A stretch of DNA of 64,000 nt, taken from the NCBI RefSeq assembly GCF_000003815.2, contig NC_049986.1:4250632-4314631 (forward strand), read 5' to 3'. Numbering within the stretch: position 1 is the first letter of the stretch; each line of letters starts with the position of its first letter. The translations under genes were made by a program, and so were the position numbers. Below, piece by piece: positions 45,035-57,116 of this stretch. The notes beneath the pieces are model-generated. The model was not told the DNA's origin and made no database searches. It saw only the letters and a program-made list of their open reading frames with translations. Source of the stretch: Branchiostoma floridae. Lineage: Eukaryota > Chordata > Leptocardii > Amphioxiformes > Branchiostomatidae.

Positions 45035-45143
45035 TAGCCTGACTAAAATCGCGCTCCTAGCGGCCGGCCCTATAGTATTGCCGCCGCCCTAGGGGAGGGG
45101 GTCATTAACCCCAGCCAGCGAGAGATTGTGTTAACACAGGCTA
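45035..45143 (+). mobile_element. 109-bp MITE with 9-bp target duplication
   Basis: TAGCCTG / CAGGCTA ends, flanked by gctcgcacc at 45026-45034 and 45144-45152. Second copy of the family at 30420-30521. Confidence 0.88.
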
Positions 45144-46110
45144 GCTCGCACCAGTTCTTGGGTTCTCAAAGGATGTTATTTATACAACCCATTCTACATG
45201 CCCGAATAACATATAAATGTTGATATAATTAAGAATATGTCTTGGTAGTTTATATCAGATATAACGTCCTTGGTACTTTGTAAGGACTACCCCATGAACG
45301 CTGTTTTCTCGCGCTATCTGTCTTCAGACTTGTTTCGTCGTGACACAAATCCAAATAGTCAGAGAGAAACGTCTGGCCGTTTCCAAAATCATATCCAGTT
45401 GCTCGAGTAACTGCTTTTGTAAATACAACTTAGGTCTCAACGTTTGCCGTCTACTGGTATCGGGACATTACCAGAGGAGTTAATTTAAAACCCAGTTGTG
45501 ATACGCAGATTGTTAGCCATTGAATTACCGACCTAAAGAAACAATATTTATATTCACATACTAACTTCTCTTTCAACGTTTCTCCCAAGCTTGCATTATT
45601 CCGGCAGCACTATGACCTAAAGGCCACTTCACACGAGAGAAAGAATGAGCCGGAATGCCGTCAGAATGAAAATTATTTTCTGTTCCTGGGAATTCGTAGT
45701 GTGTTTTAGAAATTCTCACTGATTTCTAGATGTTTGTGCTCGTTCTTTTGGCTGGCCTGAAAGTTATTGACATGCTAAAAATTTTCGAGGTGCATTTGAA
45801 GTGGATAAATATCTAACGTCATTCAAAGTGTATTCTAAATGTATTTTAACTATTCTAACTGCATTATGACCGCATTTTACGGCATTCGAAACATTCTTAT
45901 CTCATTCGATGGAGAACCGAAACGGCAAGCCACTTCGAATCCTCACGGCACGAAAAACGGTATTTAAGGATGCTGAAACCATGCGTAATGTTGACGTATT
46001 TTCCTCCTTTACGGATCTATACACCACTTATACGAGTACGTAAATATTGCCTTTAAGTGGTCTTTCTGTAGGTCCGTGTTAGTCCTTATTTTCCGGTTTT
46101 CCCGTTGTCT

Positions 46111-46915
46111 TTCAGCAGCTTAAAGATGTCGTAAATGATTTTTAAAACCCCCTTAAAACTTGTTTAAAGTTCACGTTTATTTGATCTAAAGCCTCTTTTC
46201 GTCTCATATACAATTGCATTAAGTGGATTATAACGTGTGTTTTAGTGCCTTTTCAGCAGCTTAAAGTTTCCCTAAATACTTATTAAAATGCCCTTAAGAC
46301 ATGTTTAAACTTCACGTTTATTTGATCTAAAGCCTCTTTACGTCTCATATACGTGTACATTAAGAGGATTATAACGTGTGTTTAGGTGCCTTTTCAGCAA
46401 TTTAAAGTTGCCATAAATATCTATTAAAACGCCCTTAAGATATGTTTAAACTTCACGTATATTTGATCTAAAGCCTATTTACGTCTCATATACGTGTGCA
46501 TTAAGTGGAGTATAACGTGTGTTTAGCTGCCTTTTCAGCAGCTTAAATTTGCCATAAATACCTATTATAACGCCCTTAAGACTTGTTTAAACTTCACGTT
46601 TATTTGATCTAAAGCCTGTTTACGTCTCATATACGTGTTCATTAAGTGGATTATAACGTGTGTTTAGGTGCCTTTTCAGCAGCTTAAATTTGCCATAAAT
46701 ACTTATTAAAACGCCCTTAAGACATGTTTAAACTTCATGTTTATTTGATCTAAAGCCTATTTACGTCTCATATACGTGTGAATTAAGAGGATTTAATGTG
46801 TCTATATTTTTCTTTTTAGCAGCTTAAAGTTGTCATAAATACGTACCAAAACACACTTAAGACATGTTTAAAGTTCCCTCTGTACGTCTCATATACGTGT
46901 GCATTAAGGTGTGGA
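46111..46915 (+). repeat. 141-bp tandem array, about six units
   Basis: Units start ttcagcagcttaaa and recur at 46111, 46252, 46393, 46534, 46675 and about 46815. They include tttatttgatctaaagcct, tacgtctcatatacgtg and ataacgtgtgttta. Confidence 0.95.
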
Positions 46916-46939
46916 TAAGTGCTATTTTAGGAGAATAAT

Positions 46940-48050
46940 CATTAGCACATTTCAAAGCAAGAAAATACAATGGATGAAACTTTAAAATTTTATTGAATTA
47001 CGAGAAAACATTACATGGAAAAGTAAAAAAACCTACAGCCTACTAGGTATTTGTGGCCTTTCATTCTGATGTAGTCGGCAGTTGAAACAATCACAACGGT
47101 TGCGCAATTCCGTGCAGCAGTCCACAGTCCCATTTCCAGTGTCGGGTGAAGCGTCTCGGCGTAAGTTAAAAAGAGCACACATGTACAGTTCCATCTGGTC
47201 ACCACAGGAATAAGAATCCGGTAAGATCCAGAGTATCCTAGAGTAGTGGCCGATATGACTCGTGTTGTTGGATGGTCCTGGATTCTGTGAACGCGAAACA
47301 TGTTCAGCTTGCAGTGTCGGCTTCTATTAATCCGGATGGTGCAAGGGCCGTGATTTCCATTCTGTGTCGATTTCCAACAACAACAGCTTGTACAGAATGA
47401 TAACCACCTCGTATCTTTGAGTCAAATTCCGTCACCGGGGGTCCTAGGCGGTAAAAGCGGTGTCGCGGCCACAACTTGCGGGCTAGAGCAGGCCCAAACT
47501 TTCTTCAATACTTCTCTTCAAAAATGAACGCCTGGAAAATAACCGCTCCTTGTCGTACGTATGGCCCGTAAATTTGAACCCCCCACTCTTTTCTGCCATT
47601 GGATACATCCTATCACATGACACAGCTGTGCCACAGACGGACCAAGGAAGTTCAACCTCCTTGGACGGACGGTGGCGTACGCCCCTTGGCGAGTACGAAA
47701 TAACGCTGAATAAATTTACATCTTGCCTGCCCAAACAAACACGAGCAACACGAGAAGACACCGCCTGTGTGCACAAACTGTTCTTTCTCGACGCTTGCTT
47801 GCAGATAAAGAAATAAACATATTTCGTACCGTATGATTTACCTGTAGTAAGAACTGCTTGCCGTTTTATAGAGAAAACACAACTCACTGCACAAAACGGT
47901 ATACCTACTACATCCTTATTCTTAAAGCAGAGGTTGAGTCGCGTAGATATTCATAGCAGTAGTCGGGATTTCTACCGTCTCTTAGCTCGAGTGTCAACTT
48001 GCCACAAAGAAAACCTCACCCTGAGTTAGACCCTGGAATTTCAGAACATA
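46940..48050 (-). other. Unique core of the satellite-bearing element
   Basis: Relatively GC-rich, with two modest minus-strand open frames (47887-47483 and 47301-47011) and, downstream of them on the same strand, an AATAAA at 46994-46989. A third minus frame ends with a Cys-rich stretch (VDCCTELRNRCDCFNCRL) near 47060-47130. No family is recognised. It could be a captured host fragment or a spurious frame. Confidence 0.35.
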
Positions 48051-48059
48051 TATGCGGTA

Positions 48060-49460
48060 TAAAATAAAAAGGAAAGGGTCTCCTCCTGTTCGCATAAACT
48101 GCGCTTCAAACATGCCGTATGTTCAGCAGAAAAAGGCACCGTTTCATAAAACCTTTGAGACGGTATTAGCTAATAGATAAAACGGGGGTAGTACCCCCAA
48201 ATTTGCTTAAGCTACGCGGATTCAAACATTAAACATGTCGTATGTTCAACAGAAATACGCAACATTTCATATACGTCTTGGCAACATATAAGCTAAACGG
48301 GGGAGGTCTCCCCTTGTTCGCTTAAACTGCGCGGATTCAAAGATTAAACATGTCGTATGTTCAACAGAAATACGCAACATTTCATATACGTCTTGGCAAC
48401 ATATAAGCTAAACGGGGGAGGTCTCCCCTAGTTCGCTTAAACTGCGCGGATTCAAAGATTAAATATGTCGTCTGTTTTACAGAAATACGCAACATTTCAT
48501 ATACGTTTTGCCAGCATATAAGCTAAACGGGGGAGGTCTCCCCTAGTTCGCTTAAACTGCGCGGATTCAAAGATTAAACTTGTTGTATGTTTTACAGAAA
48601 TACGCAACATTTCATATACGTCTTGACAACATAAAAGCTAAACGGGGGAGGTCTCCCCTAGTTCGCGTAAACTGCGCGGATTCAAAGATTAAACATGTCG
48701 TATGTTCAACAGAAATACGCAACATTTCATATACGTCTTGGCAACATATAAGCTAAACAAGGTAGGTCTCCCCTAGTTCGCTTAAACTGCGCGGATTCAA
48801 AGATTAAACATGTCGTATGTTCAACAGAAATACGCAACATTTCATATACGTTTTGGCAGCATATAAGCTAAACGGGGGAGGTCTCCCCTAGTTCGCTTAA
48901 ACTGTGCGGATTCAAATATTAAACATGTCGTATGTTCAAAAGAAATACGCAACATTTCATATACGTTTTGGCAACATATAAGCTAAACGGGGGAGGTCTC
49001 CCCTAGTTCGCTTAAACTGCGCGGATTCAAAGATTAAACTTGTATGTTTTACAGAAATACCCAACATTTCATATACGTTTTGGCAGCATATAAGCTAAAC
49101 GGGGGAGGTCTCCCCTAGTTCGCTTAAACTGTGCGGATTCAAATATTAAACATGTCGTATGTTCAAAAGAAATACGCAACATTTCATATACGTTTTGGCA
49201 ACATATAAGCTAAACGGGGGAGGTCTCCCCTAGTTCGCTTAAACTGTGCGGATTCAAAAATTAAACATGTCGTATGTTCAAATGAAATACGCAACATTTC
49301 ATATACGGCTTAGCAAATATATTAACGGGGGAGGTCTTCCCTTCTTTGCGTAAATGACGGTTCGAAATAAATTATATATATGGCATCCTTCGGTCAATAT
49401 TGACCATGGTATACGCAACATCTCATATAACGTAAAATAGCGCATATAAGCTAACCGTGA
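48060..49460 (+). repeat. 115-bp tandem array, about twelve units
   Basis: Units recur at 48299, 48414, 48529, 48644, 48759, 48874, 48989, 49101, 49216 and 49327, with diverged units before and after. Each holds ggggaggtctcccc (a small palindrome), cttaaactgcgcggattcaa and acgcaacatttcatatacg. Confidence 0.96.
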
Positions 49461-50146
49461 GAGGTTCTCCCCTGTTCGAATTAAACCTTGCGCACAGAAA
49501 GTTTGAATACGTCAAATGCTTTCGGAATAGCTAAAAAACACAGAAGATTATTGTATTTGACTTTGTATTGTATTGTATTTGTATTTGCTGAGGTATAAAC
49601 ATAACATAACATTTTGTACCAGAAAGCGCAATAATTTTCAGTTTTGACAGTTATAAAACAGATGACGCAATGTTTTATCTAACACCAGACAAAGGCTTAT
49701 TACATTTGACTTAGCCGGTTAACATGTATTTTGTAACAGATCTAGAGAAACGGTATTTGTCCGTTTTGACAGAAAATATTTTTGAGACATTTAAGTTGTC
49801 TCTTCGGCAGACTAAAATACATGTAAAATTCACGTAAAGAAACACAACAGATTAAGTTAGATTTACAAACGCTGAAATCTTCCGTAAATGCCAAATGTAT
49901 GTTTCCGATGCCTTTAATAGATCTCAAAATCTGCTGAAATATTTCTCCGCCTTTAAGGGCTTTATACGTATCTCTGAAACTTTGCTTAAAAAGTTGTTTT
50001 CGTGCTGTGCCTGCCAGCAGAATGTGGCCAAAAGAATATCTGAAATGCAGTGAGAATTTCGAAAATACACTACGAACTCCCAGGAATAGAAAAGACTTTT
50101 CACTTTGACGGCATTTTGGCTCATTCCTTCTCGTGTGAAGGGGATA

Positions 50147-50464
50147 TAAGGTCCATTTGGAATTCCCACCCGAATGGCCCCGAATGTGGCAAGAATTTCG
50201 CAACTATTTCATTCCGGCTGGTTCTGCTTGATTCCTGCTGATTCGGTTTCAGTGTGAATGCCCTATAATCATAAAAAAAGGTAAAAAAGGTAACGGATTG
50301 CCGAGTCATCACCTTCACAAGAATCCTATGGTTGTTCTTTTCAGTAATCTAGACAGAGTTCCACTGGCTAGTTTGATACTGTTTAGCCTTTTAGATAATA
50401 CCTTTGCCCCGATAGATGCTTGGAGATTAATATGTTTTCAGCCATTGCTCCATGACTTCACCGG
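50147..50464. other. Second Harbinger-like right end and flank
   Basis: At 50251-50265 cagtgtgaatgcccta precedes TAA (50266-50268), another end of the same general type; no partner end is seen. The rest is unremarkable. Confidence 0.4.
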
Positions 50465-51222
50465 CCATGCCATGTGCTATGTAGGGTAGAGAAAGAGGAC
50501 CCAGCCAACAGTGTTGATGTGAGACAACGTTACAGGTAGGTAGGGATGAGTACTTCAATCACTCATGCCATGTGCTATGTAGGGTAGAGAAAGAGGAACC
50601 GTCCAACAGTCTTGATGTGAGTGAGACAACGTTACAGGTAGGTAGGAATGAGTACTTCACTCATGCCATGTGCTATGTAGGGTAGAGAAAGAGGAACCGT
50701 CCAGCAGTCTTGGTGTGAGACAACGTTACAGGTAGGTAGGGATGAGTACTTCACTCATGCCATGTGCTATGTAGGGTAGAGAAAGAGGAACCGTCCAGCA
50801 GTCTTGGTGTGAGACAACGTTACAGGTAGGTAGGGATGAGTACTTCACTCATGCCATGTGCTATGTAGGGTAGAGAAAGAGGAACCGTCCAGCAGTCTTG
50901 GTGTGAGACAACGTTACAGGTAGGTAGGAATGAGTACTTCACCCATGCCATGTGCTATGTAGGGTAGAGAGAGAGGAACCGTCCAACAGTCTTGGTGTGA
51001 GACAACGTTACAGGTAGGTAGGGATGAGTACTTCACCCATGCCATGTGCTATGTAGGGTAGAGAAAGAGGAACCGTCCAGCAGTCTTGGTGTGAGACAAC
51101 GTTACAGGTAGGTAGGGATGAGTACTTCACTCATGCCATGTGCTATGTAGGGTAGAGAAAGAGGAACCGTCCAGCAGTCTTGGTGTGAGACAACGTTACA
51201 GGTAGGTAGGAATGAGTACTTT
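50465..51222 (+). repeat. 94-bp tandem array, eight units
   Basis: Units start catgccatgtgctatgtagg and include aaagaggaaccgtccagcag and acaacgttacaggtaggtag. Period about 94 (first two units slightly longer). Units are nearly identical. Confidence 0.95.
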
Positions 51223-52031
51223 TGTTCGAGAGGAGGTCGGTAGGAACGACCTAGCGACAGGCGCTGCAGATTAAAACGGTGGCACGCTGGCTGACTCGCC
51301 AAGGCTCTCCTTCCACCGTTGATTAAATTAGCAATGGTAATCTGGGCTGACTGACGTGGATGCGCCGACCCCTGCACCTGACGGGGGATCGGGAGGACCT
51401 GTCGTTCATACCGCCCCTCAAGAACCTCAGAAACTGGCCATGATTGGATTGTATTGTACCTGGAAAGGTTATAACTCTTCTTTATTACATCTGAACGCAT
51501 ATTTTGCCCGTTCTGCGATCAGGGTGCACATTGTACTTACCAGTAACGTACAACAAACACACAGATAGCGTACAGATAGCGTACTCGACGAACTTCCAGG
51601 GTGCTCTTGAGTTAATAGATATGATGGTTGATTGACTTGATTCACATTTCGGGCGCCCTACGATGACAAACAAACAAAGAAAAGATTGCATGACACGCTA
51701 TGGAATCTGCACTGGTGATAGAAACAGCGGAAGGGAGCGGTTTCTTTGATTAAACGAAAATAAGCTTAGAAAGGCGTGCGATCAGCGGTGGGTGCGTCCA
51801 GAATACGGTCGTAACGTGCTATGCGCTGTGCATACGCACCTAATCGCAGCAAGAAAGACAGTGTGGCGCTCATACGGAATGGATATGCTGAAGTCGTAAT
51901 TCATACCTCAGATGGGCATGACGTATTCATTCCGAAAATGTCCAAATGTTGGGCGTACGGCTCCGTATAGACAGAATTTCATACGAACCTAATACGCACT
52001 TGAAAATATACGCTCGTGTGAACCCATCTTT
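51223..52031. other. Intergenic, repeat-like
   Basis: 51223-51400 is GC-rich and unassigned. 51770-52020 contains many tacgcac/catacg words like the element that follows, so it may be a related decayed copy. Confidence 0.35.
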
Positions 52032-52604
52032 AAGGTGCAGTCAAACGAGGTCCGTGTTAACGTTCTTTTTCATACGCGGTTGCACGCACAATGCGCACCT
52101 CATACGTAGTCTCTAAGCAGATCCTACGGTAGCATAAGATAGTATCAAAAGCGGATAATGGAGTTAAGCCGGCCTAGGAGTGTGCAATTCGGTAGCCAAT
52201 GCACACTCCAAGGCCAGCTACACTCCTTTGTCAGCTTTAATACTATCCTATGCTACCGTAGGATCTGCTTGGAGACTACCCCATACGCATCTCATTCGCT
52301 TTGTTTATGTCTAGGTAAGCGTACTTTACCGTGCTGTGTGCGTATGCCTGCGGACTTAAAGCTGACATCAAACTATTGAGATTCGAATGAGGTGCGTATT
52401 GTGGGTACGGATGCGTATTGACATTTCGATCCTTTGGTCCAGATGAAGTTTGTGGGGATTAAATTGACTTCACTGTGCAGCCTTGTTATCAAAGTGAGAA
52501 TAACGACAGCAAAGTTTTCAAAATCCAAAAAAGGTTGATACGGAACTCATACGGACTTGAATATTCGCATTAGTGTGCCCATTCCCTTGTGTGACTACAC
52601 CCTC
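52032..52604. mobile_element. TIR element, GTGTAGTCACA family, with an inner foldback
   Basis: Ends aaggtgcagtcaaacgagg and cccttgtgtgactacaccct are inverted with mismatches. Inside, 52109-52145 and 52239-52276 form a second inverted pair (agcagatcctacggtagcat against atgctaccgtaggatctgct), probably another element nested in the first. Confidence 0.7.
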
Positions 52605-52738
52605 ACGCACTAGAGAGTCCCGGACTGACATTCCAACTGAAGCTGAGGACTAGGGATAAAGAAATTGGACTTCCAGCGTTAATTTGTAATTACGTCCCAC
52701 GTAACGTATAAGCGGCGAAAGAAAGACTTGCGCTTTTG

Positions 52739-52805
52739 CTATGTATCTGTATCTGTATCTATAGAGCCGGTATAACCGTCGTTCGGCGTAACACATCAGC
52801 TATGT
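52739..52805 (+). repeat. Partial dispersed repeat
   Basis: tgtatctgtatctatagagc, cggtataac and cggcgtaacac match 36693-36790. Confidence 0.75.
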
Positions 52806-53586
52806 TTGGATTAGTATGTGGAGAAGGACAACCTCAAGCCAACCGTTCACACTTACGCCACATCTTCAGAAAAGACGCTGGAGCCGCATGTTCCCCGTTT
52901 AGGAACTTTATTCGAACCGACACACAACAAACATGTTTCGCCGTGTGGCTTCCTCGGTGTTATGGGCTCGAATGCAGCTATGTTTGGATTAATAGCTTTA
53001 GTCCATGAATGAAGTAATCCACTAAGTGGTGAGGATACAGAATGCGAGGATGTGCTGTAGTTTTTGATGTTCGTATGTTTTCACTTAAGCCCCCCCCCCG
53101 CACCCCCCACCTGCCATTACTATGGAAAGTAATTAACGTTGATGGACAGGTGTCTGTCATGGTCCTTCCTTTATTGACGACAACACAGACTGACATCTGT
53201 GTTTTTAATTGGGACAAAAGTAGCATGAATTATTTATCAATATGATGCCCTGGCATTTCTATAGACTGGCCAACATGCACAAATTTTTGACATAAAATGA
53301 CAAAAAAACATATAAATTGCTTTATTCTTTTTAATTTAAAAAATGGCGCTAACAAGTCTTCTAAAAAGGTGTAAAACGGATTCTCTGATTGGCGTATAAC
53401 CCATGAGTTTATATGTTTCCATCAGTTATCATGAAACGTAACGGATCACCCATGTTGTTTCTAAACTCAGTCAGTTTGTTTTATGTTTGTGAGGAGTATA
53501 TCCAGCATTCCCATACGGCTTAACTCAAAATTCAAGCCACCAAAGTGTCCCTAATGTGGTATCATAGTCATGTAGTGAATCATATA

Positions 53587-53796
53587 CTGTAAATGCATTT
53601 AAGTTCGCGGGGATTCAATTTTGCGGTAGCGGGAAAAGGGACTTTTCGTGGTGGTTTTAAGTTCGCGGTAGCACCATGCACTGTAGTCTCTTACTGCCAT
53701 GAATAAAAAACTTTGCAGTGGTTTTAAGTTCGCGGTGAAGTGGCCACCGCGAAAACCGCGAACATGAAACCACCGCGAACATTTCTGCATTTACAG
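53587..53796 (+). mobile_element. 210-bp mariner-type MITE
   Basis: Same TA-flanked CTGTAAATGCA / TGCATTTACAG ends as 40839-40991, with an extra inner cgcggtgaagtggccaccgc palindrome. Confidence 0.9.
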
Positions 53797-53902
53797 TATT
53801 ACCTACATGAATATGTTCTGTTTGTAGTATTCAATTTTCTTATCACTAAACTAAGGATACATACATTTATCTCCTCCTTACATATGTGCAAGTTAATTAC
53901 GT

Positions 53903-54135
53903 TGGGTCATGTGGTGTACTATCAGGATATTTGGCCCAAAGGTCCTGAGTTCGAACCCTGTCATGCTACCGATCTTGTGCATTGAGAAATGCACTTTGCC
54001 CGACTTTCCCCCTCACCCAGGTGAAAAAATGGGTACCTGACTTCGGTTGGGGAGGTGAAAGGCAGTGGAAATAAAGATGTGCTTCGCCTTCCAATAGGCA
54101 ATACCAGCCTTCCGGACACAGCAGATAGTAACTCT
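53903..54135 (+). mobile_element. tRNA-derived SINE
   Basis: The head looks tRNA-like (gggtcatgtggtgtacta, B box gagttcgaaccctg at 53947-53960). The body has tttgcccgactttccccctc and acccaggtgaaaaaatgggt acct, a block common to several metazoan SINEs with a conserved central domain. Assignment to a named SINE family is tentative. Confidence 0.65.
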
Positions 54136-55640
54136 CATCTTATAAGAAAAAATGCCGAAACTCATAATTAGCCCCAATCGATTGTAGTACAATGTTTTAC
54201 GCTAGCTCTCATTGTTTTAGAAATAAGGATGTCAAATTTCATTCTATATTCACAATCTGCATTATGTACTATGTTTTATACTTGCTTTAGTAATTAGGGT
54301 GATAAGTTTGTTTCTTCTTTTTTCTGCCATACATTGTACCGTGTACGATCGTTGCGCAATAAAGTTCTGTATTCTTATATTGGGTGCCTTTAAAGATGGT
54401 ACCTTTACATATGATAGGACCACATAGAATACATCTGTTTTTTAAACGCATGGTCAGACATTGTCAATGGCACCTTGAGGATGAACTGAACTGAACTTTA
54501 GTGTCTATGGCTGTGATTGTGTGAAAAGTATGAACACCTTATGGTATACCCACAAGAACCACGAAGTTAACATACCAGGCTAGTTAACATTTCAAATGAT
54601 GGATTCTGAATTTGCATGCATGAATACATGGAGTAGCTGTTGGGAAGTCAAAACTATAAATTCATTTGACTGTTGATGCCAAGGTACGAACATTTTGGGG
54701 TTAATACATACCTGCACGGTGATCTTTTTTTCCCAATTAAAAGAAATAGGACGGGTAAATTCAGAGACCAAGACATCAAATGTGCGTATATGAATCATTG
54801 AGATTAAATGAGTTGAATTTGACAACGAAGGTGATGTGTGTATTTACGTGTATCTTGTGTGCGTTTTTCTAAGCAGGTACGAAGTCAATGGTCACTCAGA
54901 GCACGTAACGTTATGTACACAAACTGAATATATTTCTCAAAGAGCAGTAAATTTTTTGTACACTGTATGCTATTGAACAACTGCATCTATATAAAACTAA
55001 AGAGGCTATGAATTCTCATATGACAAGCAGATAAATCTACAGAGCCAAATGCATTGGACCAACAATTATCTTTCTGTGTTTACACGAAAGCAGTGCAATG
55101 AAAACCAAGCTCACGTGTGTGCAATAAGAAGCTGCGGAGTGATACAGTTCTGATGATTGCCTGCGGATGTATCTGTGAGCCATGAGTGATCAATACATTC
55201 TCGGCCTCACCCTGACATGAGGTGCACAACTCAAAGCTTATGCATGCATGGCATAAAAAGCTTCGTCATCATCGTCCACCGAATTTTAAACCATTGTAGG
55301 CATTACTTGCGACGTGTCACGGAGTGGTGACACAGAACTAAACTAGTACATATATGTGTAACGTTCCCAGTCATGTTCCCACGGAAGTTGCAACTGTCTT
55401 GGGCATTAATGTCCTAAAAACGTCAAGACGTCAACCAAGTGCAGTTATGCATGGTAATAGTTCGTAGTCTTAGAGCAGTTACGGTAATTAAAACTCAGAC
55501 ATAGGTGTTTAGCTTAGAAGAAGAAAGGGCACTCTTAGCCCAGGTCTCCGACCGGGAGAGTCAGAGCAGAGGAGAACTCAGTCAGAGAGAGACTTCTGTA
55601 GAATGTGGACTTGAGTCTTGAATGAGTTCGGCCACCGTCA
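54136..55640. other. Intergenic, no gene seen
   Basis: AT-rich; no supported gene. Confidence 0.4.
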
Positions 55641-55659
55641 CAGACGCTCTATTGAAAGG

Positions 55660-55745
55660 TATCAGAACAATTCGGCTCCAGGACAATTCGGCCCCTGGGC
55701 CAGGAACGATTCGGCCCCCTGCCAGGAACGATTCGGTGGCACAGT
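55660..55745 (+). repeat. Short direct-repeat block with ATTCGGCCCC
   Basis: Four units of the form aggaacgattcggcccc, related in style to the arms of the 7137-7865 element. Confidence 0.75.
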
Positions 55746-55924
55746 AGTTAGACATATGCCCGTAGGACACATGGACACCACTTGGACACCACCAAGATGT
55801 CGTAGTTTAAGATTTTTGTTGACCCGCACAACTCAGATCGCAGCACAATTGTCCGTCCTTCTCTCTCACCTAACTTTGCCATGTGTCGCCTGTAAAGTAA
55901 TGATTACAATGATGTGAAATTTGG

Positions 55925-57116
55925 TAGACATTCAAAAAAGGTTCTATAGCGCATGCGTTGAACCCATTATTCTGTATGATTCCGAAATATGGGGCCCGTT
56001 TAAAACTTCCAATTCCTGCACAATGGAATAAGTTCCCTTAAAATTTTGTAAATAGTTATTACGTGTGCCAAGGTCAGGTTACCTGCAAGGGCAGCTAGGT
56101 GCACTCTCACTGCACATGCGTCAAGCTTGCGTCACTGCGGGGTTTGTTCACTGCGCCACTGTTTGGTTATTTTCTACGATTTTTTATAAATTAGATATTG
56201 CTTAATACGTAACAGTATGACTGAAGCTAATAACCCGCCGTACGTGCAAATACGTGCTGTCTACGTGCCAAAACGTGGACAATCTTGTGGGATCCGTAAG
56301 TGGTAAGTACCGCCTCCGTACGAACTCGTAGGAAATCCGACGGATTTTGGAGCACGCAGACACGCCGTAAAACTTTACGTGCAGGCAAAACTTTGTGTAC
56401 CATCGGGCTGCGGATTCGCCCCCGTACGTGCCAGTACGGGCGACGCGCCTGCCCTGTACAGCCTGAACGTTAACGTTTTCAGAGATATGTGGCGGTCGTG
56501 GCCTCCCAAAAAAAGAACGTACGGACAAATCGCACGTACGGTGGGTTGTGCCCTTAGCTTTAGGGAGGTATCCCATGACAGTGGAGGCCTCCCTGAATGC
56601 TATTAAACATTTTCTCAGACTGCCAAAGGTAAGATAAAATAATACAGTTATTCAAAACTACATACAAAGAAGAAAAATGAAAATATGAAGGACAGGAATG
56701 TAGTCACAAGACTAAGGATCAGCTGCCACAAACTACATATTTAAATCGAAAGACATATCTACACCCATTTGGTAAAAAATTATTATGTATTGAATAAAGG
56801 ACGAATTCCATATTGTAATAGAATGTATATCATATAGCAAAGAAAGAAATTAACTTTATAGGCTTGTACTATACCTATTTCCCTTTTTCATACGCTGAAA
56901 GTTCTAGAAAATTCATCTTCTTAATGCAGCTAGACAAACCATCAATCATAAAACATATCTGCTCTTTCATATCCACTATAACTGAAGAGCGATGAGAAGT
57001 TGGATCTATCCAACGATAGTTTACATTTCGTATCTGTTAATTATCTCTTTAACATGTCTTGTTGTGATCAGTACTTAGCCCGGTGTGGCAAAAATGTGCA
57101 ATAAAGGTATTCATGC
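55925..57116 (+). mobile_element. Decayed LINE 3' part, interrupted by a TIR element
   Basis: Traces of a post-RT region: ACVEPIILYDSEIWGPF at about 55945-55995, a KFCK..LLRVP trace at 56040-56070, then EASLNAIKHFLRLPK at 56580-56625, TKLRISCHKLH-like sequence near 56710, and the 3' end tacttagccc...tgtgcaataaagg at 57070-57110. The same order and 3' end occur in the LINE at 62.4-63.65 kb. The TIR element at 56225-56559 sits inside it. Confidence 0.8.
56225..56559 (-). mobile_element. TIR element, inverted copy of 8882-9194
   Basis: About 335 bp with ends ...aacccgccgtacgtgcaaa and gcacgtacggtgggttgtgc. Inserted in the decayed LINE. Confidence 0.85.

Larger units (their letters stand above)
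45621..50146. mobile_element. 4.5-kb Harbinger-like TIR element built of two satellites and a core
   Basis: The first about 140 bases (cacttcacacgagagaaaga..., atgccgtca, ttcctgggaattcgtagtgt) recur inverted at 50005-50146. Both ends are flanked by TAA (45618-45620 and 50147-50149). Inside lie a 141-bp array, a unique core of about 1.1 kb and a 115-bp array. No transposase is seen, so it is non-autonomous. The superfamily is inferred from TSD and end type only. Confidence 0.75.

Noticed and set aside
48060-49460. CRISPR-like regular array
   Set aside because: The 115-bp units are adjacent repeats without unique spacers, in a eukaryotic TIR element.
49742-50203. 153-codon minus-strand frame
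   Set aside because: It runs through the right TIR of the 4.5-kb element and has no protein motif.
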